This document shows positions 15,992 through 24,838 of a stretch of DNA of 40,046 nt, piece by piece (the stretch's first letter is position 1; every line of letters starts with the position of its first letter). Location: assembly GCF_003385235.1 (NCBI RefSeq), contig NZ_PQIA01000083.1:1-40046 (forward strand), in the 5' to 3' direction. Source of the DNA: Amycolatopsis circi. GTDB taxonomy: Bacteria; Actinomycetota; Actinomycetes; Mycobacteriales; Pseudonocardiaceae. The notes beneath the pieces were generated by a model. That model ran no database searches and was not told the origin of the DNA. It was given only the letters and a program-made list of their open reading frames with translations. Made by a program: the position numbers and the translations under genes.

Positions 15992-17650
15992 TCAGTGCCC
16001 GGAACCGACCTCGGTCGACTCGTCGGATCCTTCGAGCTTCCCGTGCCCGGTCCCGTGGCCGTTGCCGCGAGCGCGGTCGAGCGCCTTCGTCTCCTCCGCC
16101 GGGTCCGGCGTCCAGATCGAACCCGGGACGGCGTGGCCCGCGGTGCCGAGCTTGTTCATCTTCTTCGGCACCGCCGCGCCCTGGTACTCGAGCGGGACGG
16201 CGTGGCCGTGGCTGTCCGTGCCGCCCAGCGGCTGGTGGATCTCGATGAACTCGCCGTGCGGCAGCCGCTTGATGATGCCGGTCTCGACGCCGTGCTCCAG
16301 CACTTCCCGGTCGGACCGCTGCAGGCCGAGGCAGATCCGGTAGGTGAAGTAGTACGCCAGCGGCGGCACGATCAGCACGCCGATGCGCCCGGCCCACGTC
16401 GTCGCGTTCAGCGAGATGTCGAACTGGTCGGCGATGATGTCGTTGAAGCCGGACAGCTCGATCACCATGAAGAACCCGAGCGCCATCATGCCCAGCGCGG
16501 TGCGGACCGGTGCGTCGCGCGGACGCTGCAGCAGGTTGTGCGCCGCATTGTCCTTGGACAGCTTGCGTTCCAGGAACGGATAGGTCAGCAGCAGCGCGAA
16601 CAGGATCGGCATGCCGATCGCGCCGGGGAAGAACACCGCCGGGATCGTGTAGTTCCCGAGGTAGACCTCCCACGCCGGCCAGATTCGGAGCATGCCGTCT
16701 GCCCAGGCCATATAGAAGTCGGGCTGGGATCCCGCGGACACCATCGACGGGTTGTACGGACCGAAGTTCCACACCGGGTTGATCTGGAACAGGCCGGACA
16801 TCAGCGCCAGCACGCCCACCACGAGGGTGAAGAACGCGCCGCCCTTGAGGGCGAAGTACGGCATGATCCGCACGCCGACGACGTTGGTCTCCTTGCGCCG
16901 CACGCCCGGGAACTGGGTGTGCTTCTGGTACCAGACCAACGCCAGGTGCGCGCCGATCAGCGCCAGCATGATGCCCGGGATCAGCAGGATGTGCAGCGTG
17001 TAGAGCCGCGGGATGATCTGGTCGCCCGGGAACTCCCCGCCGAACAGCGCCCAGTGGATCCAGGTGCCGATCACCGGCACCGACAGCACGATGCCGGACA
17101 GGGTCGCGCGGATACCGGTGCCGGACAGCAGGTCGTCCGGGAGCGAGTAGCCGAAGAAGCCCTCGAACATGCCCAGGATCAGCAACAGGCCGCCGATGAC
17201 CCAGTTCGCTTCACGGGGCTTGCGGAACGCGCCGGTGAAAAAGATCCGGAGCATGTGCACCATCATCGACGCGACGAAGATCAGCGCCGCCCAGTGGTGC
17301 AGCTGCCGTACGAACAGGCCGCCGCGCACGTCGAACGAGAGGTCCAGCGTGGTGCGGAACGCCTGGGACATTTGCATGCCCTGCATGTTCGTGAAGCTGC
17401 CGTGGTAGGTGACCTCCTGCATGGAGGGGTCGAAGAACAGCGTCAGGTACACCCCGGACAGCAGGATGACGATGAAGCTGTACAGGGCGATCTCGCCCAG
17501 CAGGAAGGACCAGTGGGTCGGGAACACCTTGTTCATCTGGTGCCGCAGGCCCTTGGCCAGCTTGTAGCGCTGGTCCGCGTTGTCCGCGGCCTCGCCAAGG
17601 TGCTTCTGGAGTGCGCTCGTGCCCTTGGTCGGCGTGGTGAGTGAACTCAT
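15992..17650 (-). CDS. qcrB: Cytochrome bc1 (bcc) complex cytochrome b subunit QcrB
   Basis: The 552-residue membrane subunit that oxidises menaquinol and carries haems bL and bH. The haem ligands are visible as H118 with H132 (13 residues between) and H220 with H235 (14 between). The quinol-site PEWY motif has the actinobacterial form PDFY. The long hydrophilic C-terminal tail is typical of actinobacteria. Its ATG overlaps the stop of qcrA as ATGA, so translation is coupled. It is the target class of Q203-like inhibitors. Confidence 0.97.
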   Translation of the reverse strand: MSSLTTPTKGTSALQKHLGEAADNADQRYKLAKGLRHQMNKVFPTHWSFLLGEIALYSFIVILLSGVYLTLFFDPSMQEVTYHGSFTNMQGMQMSQAFRTTLDLSFDVRGGLFVRQLHHWAALIFVASMMVHMLRIFFTGAFRKPREANWVIGGLLLILGMFEGFFGYSLPDDLLSGTGIRATLSGIVLSVPVIGTWIHWALFGGEFPGDQIIPRLYTLHILLIPGIMLALIGAHLALVWYQKHTQFPGVRRKETNVVGVRIMPYFALKGGAFFTLVVGVLALMSGLFQINPVWNFGPYNPSMVSAGSQPDFYMAWADGMLRIWPAWEVYLGNYTIPAVFFPGAIGMPILFALLLTYPFLERKLSKDNAAHNLLQRPRDAPVRTALGMMALGFFMVIELSGFNDIIADQFDISLNATTWAGRIGVLIVPPLAYYFTYRICLGLQRSDREVLEHGVETGIIKRLPHGEFIEIHQPLGGTDSHGHAVPLEYQGAAVPKKMNKLGTAGHAVPGSIWTPDPAEETKALDRARGNGHGTGHGKLEGSDESTEVGSGH

Positions 17651-18798
17651 GACTTACGCTCCCAGAAGGCCGGTCCGATGGCCTCGTTGAAGTCGCCCTT
17701 CGCGATCAAGTATCCCTCTTCGTCAACCGTGATCGGAAGCTGAGCCAGCGGACGGGTCGCCGGGCCGAAGATCGGCTTCGCGTAGTGCAGGGCGTCGAAC
17801 TGCGACTGGTGGCACGGGCAGAGGATGCGGTTCGTGCGCTGCTCGTACAGGGAGGTCGGGCAGCCGACGTGGCTGCAGATCTTCGTGTACGCGTAGTAGT
17901 CGCCGAAGTTGTAGTCCTCCTGGCCCTTGCGCTTGACGACGCGCGCGGCGTCGGTCGGGCGCAGCCGGATGAGCATGACCGGGTTGTCGACCCGCATCAG
18001 CGCCGCGGCCAGCTTCTTCTCGTCGCCCTTCTCCGACTCGCGGTAGGGGAAGACCGTCTCCATCGCGCCCGCGTCGAGGTCCTCGGCCTTGACCAGCGCG
18101 ACGCCTTCCTTGACGTCCGCCTCGAGGTTGCCGGTGTTGCGGCGCAGGTAGACCTTCTCGCCCTTGAAGTTCGGCAGCCATCCGGTGTGCCAGAGGCCGT
18201 CCGCGTTGTCGCTGTCCTTCCACGGGTCCTTGATGAAGGACGCGATCGGCAGCGCCGCCACCGCGAGGCCGAGCGCACCCGCGCCCGCGCCGGCGGTGCG
18301 CTTGATCAGCGACCGGCGGGCGATGCCGTTGCGGGTCCCGGCGTCGGCCAGGTGGGCCAGGATGGTGGCCCGGTCGACCTCCGCCGAGCGGCCGTCGCTG
18401 CGCTGCTGCACCGAGACCTCGTGCGGGACGAACTTCTTGGTGTAGAGGATCACGCCGATGCCGAGCGCCAGCACCGCGAGGCCGAGCGTGACGCCCAGCG
18501 CCGGGGTGTAGAGGCTGTAGGTCGCGTGCCCGCTCGGGTCGCTCGGGTCCTTGTACTCCCACCACTTCGGCCAGGCCATCACGACCACGAACGCCAGCCC
18601 GGCGAGCGCCGACAGGGCGAACCAGAACGCGACGAAGCGCTGTGCGCGCCGCTCCGCACGGGTGCCCTCGACCGGCCACGGCTCCGGGTACTCGACGATT
18701 TCCACGCCGTCCAGCTGACCGCCGAGCTTGAGCAGCTCGTCGCGGTCCATCTCAGCCAGCTCCGCCTCCGAGGGCGGCTTGGGCCCTTCGGCACTCAT
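17647..18798 (-). CDS. qcrA: Rieske iron-sulfur subunit QcrA of the cytochrome bcc complex
   Basis: A 383-residue subunit passing electrons from menaquinol to the dihaem cytochrome QcrC. It has the long N-terminus and three membrane segments (about 68-88, 108-128 and 170-190) typical of actinobacteria. The Rieske cluster ligands are C308/H310 (CSHVGC) and C327/H330 (CPCH), with the disulfide pair C313/C329. A twin-arginine-like RRSLIKR precedes the third membrane segment. ATG overlaps the qcrC stop as ATGA and its own stop overlaps the qcrB start. Confidence 0.97.
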   Translation of the reverse strand: MSAEGPKPPSEAELAEMDRDELLKLGGQLDGVEIVEYPEPWPVEGTRAERRAQRFVAFWFALSALAGLAFVVVMAWPKWWEYKDPSDPSGHATYSLYTPALGVTLGLAVLALGIGVILYTKKFVPHEVSVQQRSDGRSAEVDRATILAHLADAGTRNGIARRSLIKRTAGAGAGALGLAVAALPIASFIKDPWKDSDNADGLWHTGWLPNFKGEKVYLRRNTGNLEADVKEGVALVKAEDLDAGAMETVFPYRESEKGDEKKLAAALMRVDNPVMLIRLRPTDAARVVKRKGQEDYNFGDYYAYTKICSHVGCPTSLYEQRTNRILCPCHQSQFDALHYAKPIFGPATRPLAQLPITVDEEGYLIAKGDFNEAIGPAFWERKS

Positions 18799-19613
18799 GC
18801 CTTCGATCCAATCCACAGCGTAATGCCGACGAGCGCGGCGATTCCGACGACGAAGGCGATGACGCCTTCGGAGGCGGGGCCGACCCCGCCGAGACCGTTG
18901 CCGCCCGGGTCGTTGTTGCCGTCGGACACCGACTTGACGTAGGCGATGATGTCCTTCTTCTCTTCCGCGCTGAGCTGGCGGTCGGAGAACTTCGGCATGT
19001 TCTGCGGCCCGGTGAGCATCGCGTCGTAGATCTGCTCTTCGGTGGCCGGGTCGAGCGGCGGCGCGTACTTGCCCGCCGACAGCGCGCCCCCGCGGCCGGT
19101 GAAGTTGTGGCACGAGGCGCAGTTGAGGCGGAACAGCTCGCCGCCGCGCGCCGGGTCGTTGCCGCGCAGCGCCTCGCCGCGCTCCTCCGGACGCTGCGCG
19201 CCGCCGCCGTGCGCCTGCACGTAGGCGCCGACCGCGTCGATCTCGCTCGGGCTCAGCTTCGGCGGCTTGCGGGCGATCTGCGCCTCCTGGCGCGCCGCGG
19301 GCATCCGGCCGGAGGAAGTCTGGAAGTAGACGGCCGCGTCGCCGATGCCGATGAGGCTCGGACCGCGGTCCTTGACGCCCTCGAGGTTCGCGCCGTGGCA
19401 TTCGATGCAGGTGTTGTTGTAGACCTGCTCGCCCTGGCGCAGCAGCGCCGGGTCGCCCTGCGCCTGCGCGGTCTGCGGTTCCGGGGCGAACACGGCGTAC
19501 AGGGCGCCGGCCCCCACCAGGGCGACGCCGAGTGCGAGCACGCCCGCGAGGCGCCTGCGCATCTTCGAGCGCGCGCGGAACCGGCGCTCCGAGGATTTGG
19601 TGCTGGTGGTCAT
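18795..19613 (-). CDS. qcrC: Dihaem cytochrome c subunit QcrC of the cytochrome bcc complex
   Basis: A 272-residue membrane-anchored cytochrome with two c-type haem sites, C69-x2-C72-H73 and C165-x2-C168-H169. An N-terminal signal-anchor (about 20-43) and a C-terminal membrane helix (about 250-270) place the haem domains outside. In actinobacteria it bridges directly to cytochrome oxidase and replaces a soluble cytochrome c. It follows ctaE by 55 bp and overlaps qcrA by 4 bp, which makes ctaE-qcrCAB one operon. Confidence 0.97.
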   Translation of the reverse strand: MTTSTKSSERRFRARSKMRRRLAGVLALGVALVGAGALYAVFAPEPQTAQAQGDPALLRQGEQVYNNTCIECHGANLEGVKDRGPSLIGIGDAAVYFQTSSGRMPAARQEAQIARKPPKLSPSEIDAVGAYVQAHGGGAQRPEERGEALRGNDPARGGELFRLNCASCHNFTGRGGALSAGKYAPPLDPATEEQIYDAMLTGPQNMPKFSDRQLSAEEKKDIIAYVKSVSDGNNDPGGNGLGGVGPASEGVIAFVVGIAALVGITLWIGSKA

Positions 19614-19668
19614 CTTGCGGCAACCCTTGCTGTCAGTTCAGGCCGTTTTGTGGTGGGCGGTGCGGAGA

Positions 19669-20295
19669 TCAGGGAAGGATGTAGATCACCGCGAAGAGGC
19701 CGACCCACACGATGTCGACGAAGTGCCAGTAGTACGACACGACGATCGCCGAGGTGGCCTGCGCCGGAGTGAACTTGCTGAGCTTCGTGCGGATCAGCAG
19801 GAACACGAAGGCGATGAGCCCGCCGATCACGTGCAGGCCGTGGAAACCGGTCGCGAGGTAGAACACCGTTCCGAACGGGCCGGACGGGATCGTCAGCCCC
19901 TCCTCGACGAGGTTGTGGTACTCGTTCGCCTGCCCGGCCACGAAGATCGCGCCCATGATCAGCGTCACGATGTACCAGCGCCGGAGCCCGTAGACGTCGC
20001 CCCGCTCCGCGGCGAACACGCCGAACTGGCAGGTCAGCGACGACAGCACGAGGATCACCGTGAACGGGATCGCGTACCCGACGTTGAGGTGGAATTCCTC
20101 GCCGTGCAACGGCGGCGGCCAGGACGCCCCGGCCGGGTTCTGCGCCTTGACGGTGAAGAACATGGCGAACAGTCCGGCGAAGAACATCAGTTCGCTGGAC
20201 AGCCACACGACGGTGCCGACACTGACCATGTTCGGCCGGTTCAGCGAGTGGACCCGCTGGCTGATGGTGGGAGCTGCCGTTGTCACGAATCGCAT
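19669..20295 (-). CDS. ctaE: Cytochrome c oxidase subunit III CtaE
   Basis: A 208-residue haem-copper oxidase subunit III with about five membrane helices. Family motifs include WLSSELMFFAGLFAMFF, ANEYHNLVEEGL, YLATGFHGLHVIGG and the C-terminal SYYWHFVDIVWVGLF. The frame is open upstream, but ATG 20295 (MRFVTTAAPT) is supported by GAGAGGA 4 nt before it and by the family N-terminus. First gene of the ctaE-qcrCAB operon; divergent from the next gene. Confidence 0.95.
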   Translation of the reverse strand: MRFVTTAAPTISQRVHSLNRPNMVSVGTVVWLSSELMFFAGLFAMFFTVKAQNPAGASWPPPLHGEEFHLNVGYAIPFTVILVLSSLTCQFGVFAAERGDVYGLRRWYIVTLIMGAIFVAGQANEYHNLVEEGLTIPSGPFGTVFYLATGFHGLHVIGGLIAFVFLLIRTKLSKFTPAQATSAIVVSYYWHFVDIVWVGLFAVIYILP

Positions 20296-20402
20296 TATGT
20301 CCTCTCGTGCGGGCGCCCCGCCCGCCGGGTCTGCGGCGGGTCGTGGGAGCTTCGCGTCACACCCGCGCGCGAGAAGCGGACCAGCACCGGAAGGAGCTAC
20401 TC

Positions 20403-20828
20403 GTGAGTTGGCTGGAGAAGCTCCGTGACCTGGCGAGAAAGCCGGAAAGGGCGTTCCTCGACCCGGACGCGCCCGGCCTCCGGGTCGTCGTTTCGGCGTT
20501 CGATCCGGCCGTCGCGGACTCCGCGGTGCTCGCCGATTCACCCGGCTGGGCAAGCGAAGCGCCCGCGGTGCTGGTGCATCACCTCGTGCTTCCGGCGGAC
20601 CGGGTCGACGAGGCGGCGGCGATCCTCGCGCAGGACGGATACGACCTGCGCGAGCAAAGCCGCGACGGCGACCGGGTGCTGGCGCACGCGCGGCGGGTGC
20701 AGGTGCTGGACGCCCTGCACTGCGCCCAGGAAAGGTCCCGGATGGCCGGGCTGGCGCAGCGTCTCGGCGGCGACGCGCCGGGCTGGGAGGCGCGGCAACC
20801 GGGTGACTCGCCCACCGCGTCCGCGTGA
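20403..20828 (+). CDS. Small conserved protein, possibly RraB-like
   Basis: A 141-residue soluble protein with good coding statistics; GTG 20403 has AAGGAG 6 nt upstream. I do not recognise it firmly. The stretch VLVHHLVLPADRVDEAAAILAQDGYDL and the C-terminal RMAGLAQRLGGDAPGWEA resemble the RraB family (RNase E inhibitors), where similar strand-helix and GWE motifs occur, but this is a weak visual match. Divergent from ctaE, sharing a 107-bp promoter region. Confidence 0.7.
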   Translation: MSWLEKLRDLARKPERAFLDPDAPGLRVVVSAFDPAVADSAVLADSPGWASEAPAVLVHHLVLPADRVDEAAAILAQDGYDLREQSRDGDRVLAHARRVQVLDALHCAQERSRMAGLAQRLGGDAPGWEARQPGDSPTASA

Positions 20829-20889
20829 GATGCGTCTCGGCGGATACGATCGCGGCTGTTCCACCCGTGACGAGACGGAGGCGTGCTCA

Positions 20890-21303
20890 ATGAGCGAGCA
20901 GTCCCAGCGGATCCTGGTGTTCAGCCACAAGGCCGAGGTCCGCGAGGCGATCATGAACGCCGTCGGCAGGCGCCCGGCGGCCGACCTCGGCCGCGTCGAG
21001 TGGGTCGAGGCGTCCGGCATCGCCGACGTGCTCGCCGAAATGGACGCGGGCTCGGTCGACCTCGCGATCCTCGACGGCGAGGCCCAGCCGACCGGCGGCA
21101 TCGGGCTGACCCGCCAGCTCAAGCACGAGATCGACGACTGCCCGCCGATCGTGGTGGCCGTCCGCCGCCGCGACGACCGATGGCTCGCCACCTGGGCGCT
21201 GGCCGACGCCGTGCTGGTGCACCCGCTGGATCCGCTGACCGCGGCGGAGACCGTCGCCGGCGTGCTGCGCGCCGGGCGGGTCCCCGCCGTCAACGGCGGC
21301 TGA
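20890..21303 (+). CDS. Degenerate response-regulator receiver domain protein
   Basis: A 137-residue single-domain protein with a CheY-like pattern. The phospho-acceptor position D62 is kept (LAILDGEAQPTGG), but the acidic pair after strand 1 is replaced by S12-H13. The usual KP after strand 5 is HPLDP, and no clear Thr/Ser switch is seen. It is probably not controlled by ordinary phosphotransfer. There is no output domain and no nearby histidine kinase. TACGAT at about 20844 is the likely -10 box. It lies 5 bp upstream of trpD. Confidence 0.8.
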   Translation: MSEQSQRILVFSHKAEVREAIMNAVGRRPAADLGRVEWVEASGIADVLAEMDAGSVDLAILDGEAQPTGGIGLTRQLKHEIDDCPPIVVAVRRRDDRWLATWALADAVLVHPLDPLTAAETVAGVLRAGRVPAVNGG

Positions 21304-21308
21304 GCCCG

Positions 21309-22352
21309 GTGGGCGCCACCCCGCACACCTGGCCCGCGCTGCTCACCCGGCTCATCGCCGGCGAGGACCTGTCCGCGGAGGACACGGCGTGGGCGATGGA
21401 CCAGATCATGTCCGGCAGCGCCGGACAGGCGCAGATCGGCGGCTTCGCGGTCGCGCTGCGCGCCAAGGGCGAAACGCCCGCGGAGATCTCCGGCATGGCC
21501 GACGCGATGCTGTCGCACGCCCGGCGGATCACGCTGAGCCGTCCGGCGGTGGACATCGTCGGCACCGGCGGCGACCGGTCGAACTCGGTGAACATCTCCA
21601 CGATGGCGACGATCGTCACGGCGGCGGCGGGCGCGCCGGTGGCCAAGCACGGCAACCGGAGCGCGTCGTCGAAGTCCGGCGCGGCCGACGTGCTGGAAAC
21701 CCTCGGCGTGAAGATCGACCTGCCGCCGGAGGCGGTGCTCGCGTCGCTCGAGGAGATCGGCATCGGGTTCTGCTTCGCGCCCGCGTTCCACCCGGCGTTC
21801 CGGCACACCGGCCCGCCGCGGCGCGAACTGGGCGTGCCGACCACGTTCAACCTGCTGGGCCCGCTGACCAACCCGGCGCAGCCGCAAAGCGCGCTGATCG
21901 GCTGCGCCTACGCCGACAAAACCCGTGCCCTGGCGGAGATTTTCGCCGAACGCGGGATGTCGGTGCTGGTGGCCCGCGGCGACGACGGCCTGGACGAGAT
22001 CACCACCACGACGACGACGTCGGTCCTGGTGGTCTCCGGCGGCACGGTCACGGAACGCTCCTTCGACCCGCAGTCGCTCGACATCCCGCGCGCCACCGCG
22101 GAGGACCTGCGCGGCGGCGATGCCGCGGCGAACGCGGAGGTCGTCCGGGAACTGGTCAGCGGCAAGACCGGCCCGGTGCGCGACGCGGTGGTGCTGAACG
22201 CCGCCGCCGCGCTGGCCGCGTTCACGGGCTTCTCCGCTTCGCTCGAGGACGATCTGGCCGCCGGGCTGGACCGAGCACGCCAGGCCATCGACAGCGGTGC
22301 GGCAGCGACGCTGCTGGACCGGTGGATCGCGTTCTCCTCGGCTGATCGCTGA
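21309..22352 (+). CDS. trpD: Anthranilate phosphoribosyltransferase TrpD
   Basis: A 347-residue enzyme joining anthranilate and PRPP in tryptophan synthesis. The PRPP and anthranilate motifs are clear: DIVGTGGDRSNSVNIST, KHGNRSASSKSGAADVLE and FNLLGPLTNPA. Start GTG 21309 follows the receiver-like gene by 5 bp, suggesting cotranscription. No other trp gene is present, as in the mycobacterial arrangement where trpD lies by ctaE. The 3' end is followed at once by a palindromic repeat. Confidence 0.95.
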   Translation: MGATPHTWPALLTRLIAGEDLSAEDTAWAMDQIMSGSAGQAQIGGFAVALRAKGETPAEISGMADAMLSHARRITLSRPAVDIVGTGGDRSNSVNISTMATIVTAAAGAPVAKHGNRSASSKSGAADVLETLGVKIDLPPEAVLASLEEIGIGFCFAPAFHPAFRHTGPPRRELGVPTTFNLLGPLTNPAQPQSALIGCAYADKTRALAEIFAERGMSVLVARGDDGLDEITTTTTTSVLVVSGGTVTERSFDPQSLDIPRATAEDLRGGDAAANAEVVRELVSGKTGPVRDAVVLNAAAALAAFTGFSASLEDDLAAGLDRARQAIDSGAAATLLDRWIAFSSADR

Positions 22353-22368
22353 CCTCGGCGCATCCAAC

Positions 22369-22423
22369 GTCCGTGAGGGGAACCCTGAGGGACTCTGATT
22401 CCCTCAGGGTTCCCCTCACGGAC
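22369..22423. repeat. GTCCGTGA palindrome, copy 1 (type A)
   Basis: A 55-bp palindrome with perfect 24-bp arms (22369-22392 and 22400-22423) and a 7-nt centre. It lies between the convergent trpD and GlxA-type gene and supplies the TGA stop of the latter. Probably acts as a bidirectional terminator. Confidence 0.9.
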
Positions 22424-23381
22424 TTCTGCGGAAAGCGGTCCGGTAAGCGCTGGGCGTAGTCGAGCGCAGCCGCGAGAACTGGTGCCGCAGCGCGGCCGCC
22501 GACGCATATCCGCAGGCCACCGCGATGTCCTCCACCGACAACCGTCCCTCCTCCAGCAGCGCCTGCGCCCGGTCGAGGCGGCGTTCGGTCAGCCAGCGAT
22601 GCGGAGTCGTCCCGGTGGCCGCGGAAAACCGGCGCAGGAAGGTCCGCTCCCCCAGTCCGCTGCGGCGCGCCAACTCCGCGACCGTGAACGGCTGATCCAA
22701 CCGTCGTTCGACCCATTCGAGCGCCTCGGCGACCACCGCGTCGTCCGGTGCGGCCGTCGCGGGTACCGGAGCTTGCACGAACTGCGCCTGCCCACCGGCC
22801 CGGTGCGGCGCGGCCACCATCCGCCGGGCCAACGCCGTCGCCGCTGCAACGCCGCGCAAGCGCCGCACGAGGTGCAGGCACAGGTCCACTGCGGCGACCG
22901 TCCCGGCGCTGGTGAACACGCCGTTGTCGTCCGCGTAGAGCGCTTGTGGGTCTACTTCCGCAGTGGGAAACAAGCGACGGAATTCCGGCTCGTAGATCCA
23001 GTGCACCGTGCAGCGACGACCGTCCAACAGTCCCGCGTAGCCAAGGGAAAACACTCCCGCGCAGAACCCGGCGACCCACGCACCACGCTCCCGGGCAGCG
23101 CGTAAAGCGTCCAGCAGCGGCTCTGGCGGCGGTGCGGTCCGCGGTGCTTGCGTGGGCACAATCACCAAATCCGCCGACGCCGCGAACTCGAGGTCGCGCA
23201 GTCCGGCGAGGCCGAATCCGGACCAACTGGCGACGTCCGCCCCGTCCGGCGAGCACACGCCGAAGTCCCAGCCAGGCATGCCGTCCGCGCTGCGGTCCGT
23301 GCCGAACACCTCGCATGCGACCCCCAGCTCGAACGGTGAAACCCGGTCCGCGAGCAGTACGGCGACCCGTTGCACGTCCAT
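22416..23381 (-). CDS. GlxA-type transcriptional regulator (DJ-1/PfpI domain plus AraC helix-turn-helix)
   Basis: A 321-residue regulator. The N-terminal half is a DJ-1/PfpI-like amidotransferase fold (LLADRVSPFELGVACEVFG; AGFCAGVFSLGYAGLLDGR with the nucleophile-elbow cysteine). The C-terminal 100 residues are an AraC DNA-binding domain (FTVAELARRSGLGERTFLRRFSAATGTTPHRWL, then VEDIAVACGYASAAALRHQFSR). It is divergent from the EamA exporter and may control it. The last codons read into the palindromic repeat, which provides the stop. Confidence 0.88.
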   Translation of the reverse strand: MDVQRVAVLLADRVSPFELGVACEVFGTDRSADGMPGWDFGVCSPDGADVASWSGFGLAGLRDLEFAASADLVIVPTQAPRTAPPPEPLLDALRAARERGAWVAGFCAGVFSLGYAGLLDGRRCTVHWIYEPEFRRLFPTAEVDPQALYADDNGVFTSAGTVAAVDLCLHLVRRLRGVAAATALARRMVAAPHRAGGQAQFVQAPVPATAAPDDAVVAEALEWVERRLDQPFTVAELARRSGLGERTFLRRFSAATGTTPHRWLTERRLDRAQALLEEGRLSVEDIAVACGYASAAALRHQFSRLRSTTPSAYRTAFRRSP

Positions 23382-23413
23382 GCCGCCCAGGATGTCACAA
23401 GTTTTGCGGCCAT

Positions 23414-23427
23414 TGTCATCTCTGACA
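23414..23427. promoter_or_regulatory. Possible operator in the GlxA-type/eamA intergenic region
   Basis: TGTCA-TCTC-TGACA is a perfect 5-bp inverted repeat in the 83-bp divergent promoter region, well placed for the adjacent regulator. Short repeats of this kind can occur by chance. Confidence 0.3.
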
Positions 23428-23464
23428 CTGGTTGAGCGTCGCCGCGAAGGCGAATCTGGGACGC

Positions 23465-24373
23465 ATGAAGAACCCCGAATCCCGCCCGGTCCTGCAGTGG
23501 TCCGCCGCGATGGCGCTGTCCGGCACGATCGGCGCGGTCGTGCTCGAAAGCGGCGCGGCCGCTCCGGCGGTCGCGTTCGCCCGCTGCCTCGTCGGCGGCG
23601 TCCTGCTGGTCGTGTGGTCCCTTGCCCGAGGCTGGTTCCGCGACTGGCGGCCGACCCGCCGCGACCTGCTGCTCGCCGTTGCCGGCGGACTGCTGCTGGT
23701 CGGCAACTGGGTGCTGCTGTTCGCGTCCTACTCGCTGTCGTCCATCGGCGTCAGCACCGTCGTCTACCACACGCAACCGCTGATTCTGGTCGGAATGGCG
23801 GCGATGTTCCTCGGCGAGAAAGTCGGCCGTTCGCACCTCATGCGGGCAGGTGTGGCTTTCGCCGGAGTTGTGGTGATTTCCCTTTCCGCCCAAGGAGATG
23901 ACGGACAACCGGTGCGGCTCGCGGGGATCGCGCTCGCTCTCGGCGCGGCTCTGCTCTACGCCGGTGCGTCATTCATCGCGAAGCAGCTCAAGCACATCCG
24001 GCCGCATCTGCTCGCCGCCGTGCAGCTGACGGCCGGCGCGATCGTGCTCGCGCCCGCGCTGATGTTCACGCCGCTGCCGAGTTCGGCTCCGGGGCTGCTG
24101 TGGCTCCTGCTCCTGGGCACGGTGCACACGGCGGTGATGTACGTGCTCATGTACGCGAGCATCGGCAAGCTCCCGACCACGACGGTGGCGCTGCTGTCCT
24201 ACCTGTACCCGGTGGTCGCGGTCGTGGTGGACATGCTCGCGTTCGGCCATCGGCTCACCTGGCCGGAGGGCCTGGGCATGCTGGCCGTGCTCGCCGCGGC
24301 GCTGGCTCCGCAGCGAACCAAGGCGGACACGCGAAACGCCCGGCCGGGAATTCCCAGCCGGGCGTCTCGGTGA
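23465..24373 (+). CDS. EamA/DMT family transporter
   Basis: A 302-residue inner-membrane protein with about ten hydrophobic segments in two EamA repeats. Visible motifs are VAFARCLVGGVLL and SSIGVSTVVYHTQPLILVGMAAMFLGEKV in the first half, and TTTVALLSYLYPVVAVVVDMLAFGHRLTWPE in the second. Members export metabolites or amino acids with protons. The divergent GlxA-type regulator suggests inducible expression. Its stop lies within a terminator stem region shared with convergent ctaF. Confidence 0.88.
   Translation: MKNPESRPVLQWSAAMALSGTIGAVVLESGAAAPAVAFARCLVGGVLLVVWSLARGWFRDWRPTRRDLLLAVAGGLLLVGNWVLLFASYSLSSIGVSTVVYHTQPLILVGMAAMFLGEKVGRSHLMRAGVAFAGVVVISLSAQGDDGQPVRLAGIALALGAALLYAGASFIAKQLKHIRPHLLAAVQLTAGAIVLAPALMFTPLPSSAPGLLWLLLLGTVHTAVMYVLMYASIGKLPTTTVALLSYLYPVVAVVVDMLAFGHRLTWPEGLGMLAVLAAALAPQRTKADTRNARPGIPSRASR
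24336..24365. terminator. Terminator between eamA and ctaF
   Basis: 9-bp stem ACGCCCGGC/GCCGGGCGT with an inner GGG/CCC pair and AATT loop, overlapping the last codons of the eamA gene and close to the convergent ctaF end. Confidence 0.7.
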
Positions 24374-24383
24374 AGCGGAAAAC

Positions 24384-24806
24384 TCAGTCGTGCTCGGGGC
24401 CGGTGTGGTACTCGAACACCAGCCCGCCCACGGCGATGAGCAGGGCCACGAGCGCCATCACGAGGAGCCAGATGTGGAAGAACGCGAGGGCGAGACCGGC
24501 GAGACCGGCCGACGCGGCCAGCGCGATCGGCCAGTAGCTGCCCGGGCTGAAGAAGCCCAGCTCGCCGGCGCCGTCGCTGACCTCGGCGTCCTCGCGGTCC
24601 TCCGGACGGTCCTCGATCCGGCGGGACACGAACTGCATGTAGCTGCCGGCGAGGAACGCCAGGCCGCCGGTCAGGAACAGCGCGACGATGCCGACCGGCT
24701 CGGCCTGCTGGTTGGTGGTGAAGAGCGCGGTCATGACCCAGTAGACGGCGGTCATGAGGACGGCAAACCCCGCCACCATGTAGAAAATCCGGGCTTCGAC
24801 CTTCAT
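24384..24806 (-). CDS. ctaF: Actinobacterial cytochrome c oxidase subunit IV CtaF
   Basis: A 140-residue membrane protein with four helices (about 8-28, 37-58, 92-110 and 112-132) matching the actinobacterial oxidase subunit IV (Rv2199c type): MKVEARIFYMVAGFAVLMTAVYW, FLTGGLAFLAGSYMQFVSRRIEDRPEDREDAEV and GFFSPGSYWPIALAASAG. It stabilises the aa3 oxidase and has no redox centre. ATG 24806 is chosen because the family N-terminus starts there; the gene follows ctaC by 32 bp. Confidence 0.93.
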   Translation of the reverse strand: MKVEARIFYMVAGFAVLMTAVYWVMTALFTTNQQAEPVGIVALFLTGGLAFLAGSYMQFVSRRIEDRPEDREDAEVSDGAGELGFFSPGSYWPIALAASAGLAGLALAFFHIWLLVMALVALLIAVGGLVFEYHTGPEHD

Positions 24807-24838
24807 GGGATTGGTCCCCTGCTCCTTCTGGTTCGCCG

